From Hemileia vastatrix (taxonomy: Eukaryota; Basidiomycota; Pucciniomycetes; Pucciniales; Zaghouaniaceae): 64,000 bases of DNA. The stretch lies in contig JASXTE010000005.1 in NCBI GenBank assembly GCA_030280995.1, positions 3,472,501-3,536,500 on the forward strand, given 5' to 3'. The position numbers and the translations under genes are program-made. This document shows, piece by piece, positions 26,350 to 36,869 of this stretch (its first letter is position 1; each line of letters starts with the position of its first letter). The notes below the pieces were generated by a model, which was not told where the DNA came from, ran no database searches, and saw nothing but the letters and a program-made list of their open reading frames with translations.

Positions 26350-26860
26350 ATTGGGGGTCTTTCCTTATATTTTACTTATTATTTAGTATAAGCCTTGGGA
26401 CATGATTTTTACCTTAGTACAGCTCAAAATTAACCAAATATTTGGGTCTGCTGAATATTAGTGGGTCATCATAACTCATTGATTGCTGAAAAGAATCCTT
26501 ATAATAATTGTACTAATTTTTTATCATAAAAATTAGATATTTACAGTAGTAACTGTACCCAATATAAACCCAATTTCACTTGGTATTTGGACACCAATAT
26601 AACATCCAATTAAATTGGTATTTGGTTAAAGCTTGGTAAGCTAATCATTCACCCTTATAGAGGTCTAGTTAAACTTATTATTATATTTTTAACAGATTTT
26701 TTAGAATTTTTCTTACATTTGATTTAAATAAATAAAGATATAAATTCAGGGTAAGCTCCATTGCTTTTTTATTAGTAATATAATTGCTAATATTATTTGT
26801 CTACTAATTCCATAGAGTTTTTTCCTTTTGTAGACTTAAAATATTGTCATTCTGAACAAT

Positions 26861-28882
26861 ATGAGTGCTCCCCAGGACAGTGTAAGTGAACAGCCTGCTT
26901 ATAATACCAGGTCTAAAGCTAACAAAAACTTTCCAGGACATCACCATGGAGGGACAACAGTACCCCCAGCCAGAAAGCATGAGTATAGAGGAAAAGGATG
27001 CCCTCTTAAAAAAGATAACTATAAAAAAGACGTCTCCTCCTCTTCAGGATCAACTGTCCCACCTGGCCAAACAGGTTCTGAAGTTGGAGGAATCAAAATC
27101 TCTCATGTTCAAAGAAGTAGAGCAGTTGCAAAACAATTGAAAGGTAGGGTTTCAGCAGATGAATCAGGCAATGGCAGAATTAAAGGGAGGCAAGCCCAGT
27201 TAATCAAATTAGCAACCCCCTACCCAAGGAGGGTCCACTCACTCCCAGGAGAAAATCCTGGTAGAAAAATGGAAATGGGACTGGTTTCACCAACAGTGGA
27301 CAAGCCACAGTTGCAACAGGGATCCACCCCCTCATCTGACTTCCTCAGCTCACCCTTACAAAGAAAAAAAGCGCCAAAAATCAGGACTGGCAACCATCCC
27401 GTGGTAAGTAGATTACCCTCTCAGATTGGACATAATACTGATAATTACAATATAGGTAATTCACTACGCAATATAGGGGGTGGACTTTCTAGCAAGTCCT
27501 CAACCTGAACTCAGATGGAACTCAGATGGAACTCAGACTGAACTCAGACTGAACCCATACTGAACTCTACTTGAACACCCACCTAAAACTGTTCTGCTGA
27601 GTGGTGTTCATCCCTGATTGTATGGTTCCTTTATAAATAGCTCAATGTGTGTTCAATCTATGGTGAGTTTGGGTCCAAGGTTGCGGACTTGCTAGCAAGT
27701 CCGCCCCCCATATTGTGTGGTGATTCTATTGATGTTAAATCTGTACAAAAAATAGAGGAGGATTTAAGAAATTTAGGTTTTAGAGTAGATACACCTGACT
27801 TGTCTTTTGTCCACAATAACAGTACTATTTACAATGATAATACAGTTAATCCTCAGTTGCAACCACCTACTAGTGAGATGAGAAGTTCACAGGAGAGTGA
27901 GAGAATTGAAAAGGAGGACATGCAATATTTTAACAATAATCCAACTGTCCATAGAATCGTTTCAGCATTGTGGAATAGAATGACTGATTGTGAGGAACAG
28001 ACAGTTAAGCTCACTAGTGATACAATTTCATCCTTGACATTAAACATTTCTCAATTAGCAACATGTAACAAAGAATTAGAGAAAGAACATTTGTCTCTAA
28101 CTCTAAAATATGATTCATTGAGTAATAAATATAATGAACTTTCAAACAAGTCTTGTGAGTTAGAAAAATTATATGAAACACACTTATTAAAGACTGAATC
28201 AAGAACAAAGTTATCTTTCGCCCAGACAAATCAAAGTGTCTCTGAGTTTCTACAAAGATTAACTAAAGTTGAGATTGAAACTGCCAATCTACTAATGAAC
28301 CAGGATAATCATAAGTAAAATCAATATAATAATAATCCTTTCATTGGAAAAAGTGAATCTCATTCCTTTCCTGTACCACCACAATTAAAACCATCTGGTG
28401 GTAGTGTCAAATCTGAAAATGTAAGTCACAAATCCGTGCAGGAAGAAATACAAGACCATTTATCAAAAGTGAATGAGTTGTTGAATTTACCTAAGATTAG
28501 TGAGATAAAATCCAATCAGAAGAACTGGCCTAAGATAGATCAGTACCCAACTTATGATGGGGAAGCCAGCTCTGATTGGCAACATTTTATTCAAAGAATT
28601 GACAACTTGAAATTCTCATATAAGTTACCAGATGAAGAGATAACATCAAAATTAATTTCTTTATTTAAGGATGTTGCTTTATTATGGTTTGAAGCTGTCT
28701 TAAGTGAGGGTAGAGACTACTCTTGGGCTGAATGGAAACAACTTATTGAAAAACAATTTGGAGGTTCTAAACTCAGGCTTACTCAGCAGAGACTTTATGA
28801 GAAGACTAGGTATAATCCGTTGAATGGTGACAAACCTATGGTATTTTTAATGAATTTAAACAAAATATTAAAAGCCATTTAG
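26861..28882 (+). pseudogene. Gag region of the gypsy element, split by a MITE
   Basis: An ATG at 26861 opens a frame that reaches the MITE at 27462. The region resumes after 27725 in the same register and runs to 28882 with stops TAA 28316-28318 and TAG 28880-28882. The segment 28436-28882 is a Gag-like domain (WQHFIQRIDNLKF, W-containing YSWAEWKQLIEKQF). The N-terminus is ambiguous. The overlapping frame from 26886 has a better-looking coiled-coil segment (LQDQLSHLAKQVLKLEESKS), so frameshifts are possible between 26900 and 27400. Gag would form the particle that packages the RNA. Confidence 0.75.
27462..27722. mobile_element. 261 bp MITE with palindrome-bearing terminal inverted repeats, inserted in gag
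   Basis: The left end CACTACGCAATATAGGGGG and the right end, whose complement starts CACCACACAATATGGGGG, form inverted repeats of about 45 bp. Each contains a near-perfect inner palindrome (GGACTTGCTAGCAAGTCC at the right end). ATT flanks both sides (27459-27461 and 27723-27725), a 3 bp target duplication. The interior has a tandem series of TGAACTCAGACT-like 12-mers (27505-27575). There is no coding capacity. Removing the element plus one ATT leaves the gag frame in register. Confidence 0.88.
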
Positions 28883-28888
28883 CCTCAT

Positions 28889-30217
28889 ATGGATTTTAAC
28901 TTATGGAAAGATAAGATAATATATAAATTACCTATGTCTGTCAGAGACATTGTTGTAGCTAGAACATTAAATGTTACTGAATATTCTGACTTTATTAATA
29001 TTTGCAATGAAATATTATTAAACCATAAGTATGAATCAAGGTATTCCACTTATAAACAAAATGTTGAACCTGTAAAAACTCAGAATTCAAAAACACTTCA
29101 GGAGAAGCAGAAAAAACCTACTGCACCTGTAGTACCTAAAAAGTATGAAACAAATACTTGTTATAAGTGTAACAAACCTTGGGTCAAAGGTCACAAATGT
29201 GAGAAAAACATAAATATTGTTGAAAATCAACGTGAATCTGAAACTGAAACTGAAAAAAGTAAAGAATCAAGTGATTATGACAGCAATATCTCATATAGTG
29301 ATGAAAATGAAGTCTGTATGTTGGAAGATGATTTGTCCATCTTTAAAAATCCAATATTAAATATGGACTCAAATGAATTTTTAATGAATTTTGAGGATGC
29401 TGAAATCATTAAGGATATACAAGCTGATAACTTTAGAATGACACCTATCACGGTTCCAGCTATCATTTCTGGTGAAAATGTTAATATAGTATTGGACACA
29501 GGAGCTGCTGGTTCAGTTGTTTCCACTAATACATTACAGAAAATTGATAGTGAATATAAGTTTAGGCTTGAACCACTTCAGAATAAAAATTGGAGAGGTT
29601 TTGGATCAGTACTACACCCCATTGGTAAATACAAAGCTGCTGTTTTCTTTAAACACCAACATGGTTATGTAAGGGTAATTTGTGACTTTGTAGTAATGGA
29701 TAATACTAATTGTAGTAACTGTTTTATCATTGGAAATGATATTCTGACTAAATTTGGTGTAAAATTGGACCCTGCTAATAACAATTTTACAATTGGCATG
29801 AATGGTAAAAGGAAATTTAAAATAAATTCTTTTAAGACTGTCTTACACATTGAGTCAGTAACAAATTCCCTGTCTAAAGGAAGAGAATCCAATGAGATGG
29901 AACTTCTGGAAACAGAAATTTCAAAAGCATCATTTGGCACTCAGATAAGTGAAACTGAGAAAGATAATATTTTGGAATTAATTAAAGCTTTTCCAATGGC
30001 TTTTGCACATGGTACAAATGAACTTGGCCTTGTAAAAGATCATGAAATGAAGATTAGTTTAACCTGTGATATGGATAATATTCCTGCTAGTCTTAAAAAG
30101 AAACCATACCCTGCTTCACCAATGAAGAGGAAAGACATAGAGGATAATATTAAGATGTTATTAAAAATGAGCATTCTTGAGAAGGTTGAAACTACACCAA
30201 AATATTGTGTAATATAA
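28889..30217 (+). pseudogene. Gypsy zinc knuckle, aspartic protease and start of RT
   Basis: The 442-codon segment begins with the end of Gag and has a CCHC-like knuckle (CYKCNKPWVKGHKC, near 29158-29200). After an acidic linker comes the protease signature IVLDTGAAGSVVS (catalytic Asp codon 29495-29497) and later IIGNDILTKFGV. It ends in the connection to RT (SLKKKPYPASPMKRKDIEDNI shortened here to its first half), followed by the stop TAA 30215-30217. The downstream frame is in the same register, so a single point mutation explains the break. Confidence 0.85.
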
Positions 30218-30220
30218 CCA

Positions 30221-30967
30221 GTGCTAATTTCTTATGAACAAGATAAAGCAAGACTGTGCGGTGATTATAGAGCATTAAATACATTTACAGTAGATGATAT
30301 TTATCCCTTGCCAAGGATTGCCTCTATACATGCTACCCTTAAAGGTGCTAAATATATAAGCTGCCTAGATGGAAATAAAGGGTACCATCAAATTCCTGTT
30401 GAAAAGAATTCACAGAACTTTTTGTTGATAACAACACACATGGGAATTTATAAATATGTCAGAATGCCATTTGGACCAAAAAATGCTCCTTCAGTATGTC
30501 AGAAGTTAATGGATATAACATTCCATAATGAAATGATTGAGGGATGGTTAATGGTATACATTGATGACATCATAGTGTTCTCTAAATCTTTTGATGAACA
30601 CTTAATCCATTTAAGGAAAGTATTTCAGAAAATGGATGAAATAAAAATGACCCTTGCATTGAAAAAATGTAAATTTGGGTTTGAATCTTTAAAAGTGCTT
30701 GGTCATATTGTATCTGGCTTACAAATATGTGTAGACCAAAATAAAGTGGCTGCAATAAAAAATATTGGCATTCCTCAAAATGTGAAGGATGTACAATCTT
30801 TTCTTGGAATGTGTGGTTATTATAGACAATATATAAAAAACTACCAATCAATTGCTGCACCACTGACCACACTGATAAAGAAATCAGAAGCTTTCATTTG
30901 GAATAATGAAAGACAACAAGCTTTCAATAAGTTGAAGGAATGTTTAATGAAAGCTCCTATCTTGTGA
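30221..30967 (+). pseudogene. Gypsy reverse transcriptase domain
   Basis: The frame contains LCGDYRALNTFTVDDIYPLP, the FGPKNAPSVCQKLMD block and the catalytic YIDDIIVFSKS motif (YIDD codons 30557-30568), followed by the thumb LGMCGYYRQYIKNY. The length is normal for a Ty3/gypsy RT. It lies between stops at 30215-30217 (TAA) and 30965-30967 (TGA), both in the shared gag-pol frame. It would copy the element RNA into DNA if read through. Confidence 0.9.
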
Positions 30968-32992
30968 TTGCCAGATTTCCAATTAACTTTTGTATTATAT
31001 ACAGATGCAGTTTTTATTGGACTGGGTGCTGCTTTACATCAAAAACAACTTATTGAAGGTAAAATTTCAGAAGTAGTAATCTGCTATATTTCACGTACTC
31101 TGAGAAGTGGTGAATTGAAATATGGTGCTACTCAACTTGAATGTTTGGCAGTAGTATGGGATCTTGAAAAGCTACATTATTACCTTGAAGACCAAAAATT
31201 TGAGTTAATAACTGACTGTAGTGCAGTTAAGTCACTCTTAAACATGAAAACTCCTAATAGACACATGTTTAGATGGCAATTAGCTGTACAAGAATACAGA
31301 GGCCGGATGACTATTACACATAGAGCAGGAACCTTGCACTCTAATGTAGATCTGTTATCTAGATTACTTCTGCCTAATAATGATGATAATCCTGCTTATG
31401 TTCCTGAGTCAGAGATTATTAAAATTTATGGCATTTATATTGTAGATCTTGAGGATGAATTTATGCAATCAATTCTTGATAATTATAATTCAGATCCTGA
31501 CTTAAGTAAATTAACTACAATATTAAATGATCCATCTAATGCTTCAATGAATGTTTTAATAAAAACATTACCAATTAAGTATAAAGAGGCATTAGAGAAA
31601 GGAAAATTTTCCATTGAGGATGGTTTTATATATTACAGGAAAAAATTAAGTAATGTAATTGTAATTCCCCCTTCAATGAAGGAGTTAATGTTAAGTATAT
31701 GTCATGATGATATATTAGCAGGTCATTTTGACTACCATAAAACATTAACCAGAGTAAAAAACACAGCTTGGTGGATTAACATGTCTGAGGATGTTCAGAA
31801 ATATGTTGAAACATGTGATTCTTGTCAAAAATCTAAAAGATTAACAGGAAAAAGAGCTGGTTTATTACAACAAATTGAGCAACCAAATGCTCCATGGGAA
31901 ATCATTAACATGGACTTTGTAACAGGTTTTCCAATAGCAGGGCATAAGAGTTATAAATCCTGCTGGGTAATTGTAGATAGATTTACAAAGATGTGTAAAT
32001 TTATTCCTACCCACAAAGAGGTTTCTGCAAAGGACTTAGCTTTTTTATGGTGGACACAAATGTTAAATACAGCAGGTTTCCCCAAAGCAATAGTTTCTGA
32101 CAGAGATCCTAAATTTACTTCTGAGTTCTGGACGTCACTTATGGATGTTTCAGGGTGTCAATTAAAACTTTCTACAGCACACCATCCACAAACTGATGGG
32201 CTAGCAGAAAGAATGATACAAACCTTAGAAGATATGATAAGAAGATACTGTGCTTTTGGTCTTAATTTTAAAGACAATGACAAATTCACGCATGATTGGG
32301 TAACCCTTATCCCAGGTTTAGAATTTGCATATAATAGTACAGTCCATTCTGTAACTGGCAAAAAGCCATTTGAGTTATGGTTGGGTTATGTACCTAATAC
32401 CCCTGCTAAAACTCTTAATAAGTTACCTAGATTGGATATTCATCCAGGTACTAAATCTTTTCTTCAGATGCAGGAATTATGCAGAAAACGTGCTCAAGAT
32501 TGTATAAATAAGGCTTTTGAGTATGAAAAGAAAAGATGGGATAAAGCCCATAAAGAACAAATGTTCAAAGAGGGTGATGAAGTCCTTATTTCAACGCTAC
32601 ATTTCAATTTAAATGGTAATGTTAAATTGAAGGACCCATTCATTGGACCATTTGTAGTTAAAAAGATGGTTGGTAATAATGCTGTTGAGGTTATTCTATA
32701 TGCACCATATGATAGAAAACATCCAGTATTTCCTATTTCTCTTATAAAACCATACCATTCTAATGATACTGCTCTATTTCCAAGAAGATCAGGAAGGCAT
32801 AAACAGCAACCTGAAGAAATAGTTGAAAAGGCAGAAATTGAAAAGATACTTAAAAAGAGACACCTTACTAAAGAAAAGGGAGTTGAGTATCTATTAAGAT
32901 TTAAAAATAAATCAAGTGAATATGACCAGTGGATTCCAGAAAATGAAATCTCTGATCTTAAAAATCTCTTGAAAAATTTTAAATCTAGATAA
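30968..32992 (+). pseudogene. Gypsy RNase H, integrase and chromodomain
   Basis: This 674-codon stretch is open throughout and is called a pseudogene only because the upstream frame is interrupted. RNase H occupies about the first 140 residues (YTDAVFIGLGAALHQ, ATQLECLAVVWDLEK, ITDCSAVKSLL). The integrase zinc finger follows with H-H-C-C (CHDDILAGHFDYHK ... CDSCQKSK, near 31700-31840). The catalytic core has D (NMDFVTGFP, near 31913), D (VSDRDPKFTSEFW, near 32098) and E (AERMIQTLEDM, near 32206). The last roughly 50 residues (ILKKRHLTKEKGVEYLLRF, YDQWIPENEI) form a chromodomain, the feature that guides chromoviruses to marked chromatin. Confidence 0.92.
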
Positions 32993-33105
32993 TACTGTTT
33001 ATTCAGTATATGTATTATAAAAATTATTTTTTATTTTATTATTTCACTCCTTAGTTTTAATTAAAATGTCTTAACATTTTTTTTTTTTTTTTGGGGGTGA
33101 GGGAG

Positions 33106-34282
33106 TGTCAGCCTAAATATCCTTAGGACTGAGTATTTTTTATGCTTAAAATAAGATAAACTTAACTAAATTAAGCTTATATCTTAAAAATAAGGTTAAA
33201 ATAATAATATATATTATTTTATTATATATATATATAATTATTATTCTATTATATAATTTATAATAGTTTAAATAGCTTATCCATGGCCTAATAATACTTA
33301 TTAAGGTGTTAATGGAGTCATAATATACTTATCTTAAGTGATATGAAGTAATTATTGACATACATAAGCTTATATGTATACATAAATCTCATATTCAGTG
33401 AAATATGCAGTATATTATGTATATTTAGGTATATAAGTGGGTTTTAGCCCCTTAATAGCCTATAAACTTTGTTTTTATGTTTATTTTAAGTCATATGGAC
33501 GAAATCAGTGGACTCACAATGCCTACAGAAGCATAGACACCTATATCAGGCGCATACACCCAGTTTGGACAACTAAAATTACTTCCTTGGATGGTTATTC
33601 ACAGATTTATGGGTTGGAAGGATGTTTCTGGGTTAATGTGGATGCTTGGGGATGTTATTGGGGGCTTGAAAATTTTATTTGTTTCCTTTATATGCTTTTA
33701 GTTTCATTAAATCTCTTTTTGATTATTTATTTTACCTGTTTCTTTATGGTATCCGCTTTTATCTGGGTTTTCTATTTATGGTATGACTCTGTGTTATTAT
33801 TAATAGTGATGGAGGGTCCTTACTGGAGGTCTGGGTGTTGAAACTGCTTGAAGTGGACACCATGGGGAGGTGATGGGCCCTCACAGTGCTGTAATTGCCG
33901 GGGATAGCAGTGACATCATCTGGATTGAAGGTCTGTGCACTCCAGTGGATTTGGGTATAAGTAAGGAGGGATTTTGACGGTTTATTATCATCATTCAATT
34001 ACTACAATTCAAAAAACCACTACAATAAAATTATTAGCATTCAGAAATATATTATAAAGCCCTTATAAATTGATATTATTTTTATATAAGCTATAACTAT
34101 ATTTTATTCTTCTATTTTCCACCACTAGCACGCATTTAAATCCAAGTATTGTGAGTTTTATTTGAGTATAACTATTTTAATAGTCTTCCCCTGAGGTTTA
34201 ATCACTAAATCATTTATTAATAAGTAGTAGGACCATAAAATAACACTATTATATCATACTTATATACTAGAATATACTGACA
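33106..34282 (+). repeat. 3' LTR (1177 bp)
   Basis: It matches the 5' LTR end to end and is preceded by a T-run and a purine tract. The target duplication GAATT follows at 34283-34287. Confidence 0.95.
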
Positions 34283-35845
34283 GAATTTCAGTATTTAAAC
34301 AATCAGGATCACATAAATCTTCCATTTTTTTGAAATCAATATTATCGAGTACCCATAGCTGTGAGCTATCAATCTCTAAAAAAATATTTGCTACAAAAGG
34401 AAAAAAAATAAGTAAAAGAACAAAGTCAAGACTAAAAATTATGGTAACTTACATAACTCAGTAAGTTTTGAAAGCCAATCTTCTCCCCAAGATTTTTCCC
34501 AATGAAAAGTAAACATTGGAATATTTAACATGGGTTCTTGGGAAGAAGTAGAAGAGCGTAATTTGAGGAGAGTAACAATTTCCAACCACGACCTGAGGAC
34601 CTTTGACGTGCTGATTCTACCTTTATAAAAATTATTAATTTTACAGAATTCCTCTTGAAAATCAGAGTCTTTTAGAACTGAGGGTGAATAAGTTAGAGGT
34701 TTTTTTGATATCTTGATTGGAGTTGATTTCATTGGTAGAGAAGCTTACAAAGTGGTCAAAGTAGGTAATTTAGGAGGTGATGGGTATTGCTTCTTAGAAA
34801 TGAAGGAATTCGGTGATGAGCGGTTTGAATCATCATCTTTATCAAACATATCATCATGTCTTGAAGAAGATTTTAAAGTTTGCTTGCTTTGATGAGCAAG
34901 CATAGCTTCATATTCTGACAGTTCATCATCGCTATTTTCATTGCTCTTTTCATCATCTTCATCAGGGAGAGGGCGTTTATGGATGGAACAATCTACAGTA
35001 GGTGAGTTTTGGTACAAAATATCAAAAGAAAGATTAAAAGTACAACATGTAAGCAATAAAAGAGATATATGATAGAATTTTAAAGATAAAAGAATAACAA
35101 TAAAAAAAAGGAAACAAGATTATACTCATTATCAAAGCCTTTGCTTTTTTTTGAGATTTATTATTTGATACATCAGAAAATTCATTAGCAGAAGCCGGTT
35201 TAATACGTCAAACAAAAGAAGAGCCTTGGGATAATTTCTTTTTCTTGGAGCAGATAACAGGTGTTTCAAGATTTTCCTTAGAAATTGAAGCATGAGTTAA
35301 AGCTGATGGTTCATCTGTCTCATCATCATCCCTAATGACAATGATTTCATCAGGAGGAATCATACCCTCCTCGTAAGCTACAAATATATATGAAGAAATA
35401 AAATATTGATAATCTTATCTACTTATTTAAGAGGAGACAAAAAAAGTGAAGAAAATACATTTTTCAAGGCTTTTCACATATTGGAGTAAGTCATTACAAG
35501 GGTTAGATATATATGAAGGAGAAAGATTATTGTTAAGGATCTTGACAAGTTCTTCTGTTTTATCTCTAGCCAATTCAAGTAAATTGCGATACTGAACTCT
35601 CGTTATTTTCTGCCTCTCATTGCTAATTACAGGAGGGTTAGGTGCCATGCCATGTGGCAGACATGGTGCAAGCTCAAAAGATTCAAAGTGAGTATCAATA
35701 AGAGAGTGGGATGAAACACATTCGGGCGCTGGAAAATCAATTTTTTGAAAAAAAAGATATAGAACATAAGTGAAATGTATAAGTTAAGAGAGAGAAACAT
35801 GATATACATAAAAAATGGAGGTGTAGGATTTTGCATACTAGACAT
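34283..35845 (-). pseudogene. 5' part of the unknown multi-exon gene split by the retrotransposon
   Basis: From the ATG at 35845 I read small exons: about 35845-35809, 35728-35461 (FELAPCLPHGMAPNPPV, LLELARDKTEELVKIL), 35380-35128 (acidic, MIPPDEIIVIRDDDETDEP, then KKKK), 35010-34453 (acidic Ser-rich DEDDEKSNENSDDELSEYE, then LRSWLEIVTLLKL) and 34389-34283 (SSQLWVLDNIDFKKMEDL). They are joined by short GT-AG introns. In-frame TGA near 35213 and TAA near 34746 interrupt it. The final exon continues into 25171 beyond the LTR element. Charged, low-complexity stretches suggest a nuclear protein, but I do not recognise the family. Confidence 0.5.
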
Positions 35846-36448
35846 ATTGATTAATGAATATTAAAAAAAAGTATTCGATATCAAAAAATTATGATGTAAT
35901 ATGATGAATAATTATAAGAAACTCTATTCTAGAAAATTGAAGTTGATAATCTAATAGGATAAAAAATTGAATAAGATTAAAATTAAAGTGAGGATGAAAG
36001 AAACAGAAAACATAAAGAGAGGGATTTTATATTATTTGAGCTTTTTTTAACATGTATTATTCATAGTGGGGTAGACTGAGTAACATGCTAAATCACAATC
36101 TGTTTATATTGAAGGGAAATTTGATGTAGCTAACAGAAAATACTAGGAATTCTTTGGGGACTTTTAGTGTGAAAAACAAATAATAAAAAATGTATATCCC
36201 ATATGCAAATTGCCACAGGTAAATACAAAATTTATTAAATTAGAATTTACTCCTAAACAATGGAGATACACTTAATTAGTATATTATATAAAAAAAGGAT
36301 AATGCTTTATAAATATTTGTTAAATTTACTTTCAGATGACAATATGAGATTCACAAATATACTGATATGCCTCATCAAACAAGAAATGAATTATAAATTT
36401 AAAATTATTAACATTAGAATTTAAGATAAGAATTTATTTTTTAAGTGA

Positions 36449-36490
36449 CAGGAGGAGTGTCAGGCTACGGTGTGGTCACCGTGACCAAAC
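36449..36490. repeat. Possible transposon terminus with GGTCACCGTGACC palindrome
   Basis: GTGTCAGGCTACGGTGTGG is followed by GGTCAC-C-GTGACC (36474-36486). The mirror copy lies at 63555-63600 with mutations in the palindrome. The GTGTCAGG start resembles other element ends in this window, but homology between the arms continues past it, so it may be internal. Confidence 0.4.
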
Positions 36491-36869
36491 CATTGATAAA
36501 CTTGGATACAACTAAGGGAAAAAAAAAATTAAATAGTTTTATTTTACAATATATCTTAGTCTGCACAAGATATTGCATTGTTGTCCTTAACTATACCAAT
36601 ATTGTCACTTTCAAAAGTTATAGGACTACTAAGTTGATAAAATATTATTATGAATCACCCAATGAAATACCTTAAGAAACATTCAAAATTATTAAAATAA
36701 TAATATTTAATTTGAGATTTGGATTAGCTAATTTTTCACAACTTACCACAGTTTTGATTAATATAATAAAACTTGAAAAAAATTGTTGAGATAACCTAGA
36801 AATGGGTGCAAGAAAATGATGAAACATATGACTTGAAACTTAACTCATACACTATTGATAAACTTCATG

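Larger units (their letters stand above)
25172..34282 (+). mobile_element. Full-length chromodomain-type Ty3/gypsy LTR retrotransposon
   Basis: Two near-identical LTRs (25172-26349 and 33106-34282, about 1.5% different by eye) start TGTCAG and end CTGACA. They bound a gag-protease-RT-RNaseH-integrase-chromodomain region in one reading frame. A 5 bp target duplication GAATT is present at 25167-25171 and 34283-34287. A purine-rich tract (GGGGGTGAGGGAG, 33093-33105) directly precedes the 3' LTR. The element sits inside an exon of the gene spanning 24309-35845. Gag is broken by a MITE, and four stop codons interrupt gag-pol, so this copy is not autonomous. Confidence 0.95.

Noticed and set aside
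26886..27140. Alternative gag start frame with a coiled-coil-like segment
   Set aside because: Not annotated separately because it ends in a stop and cannot be joined to the downstream gag without an assumed frameshift; noted as an ambiguity in the gag entry.
21600..32992. Use of a non-standard genetic code to explain the many stops
   Set aside because: TAA, TAG and TGA all occur inside frames, while the intact Harbinger genes use normal stops, so ordinary decay is simpler.
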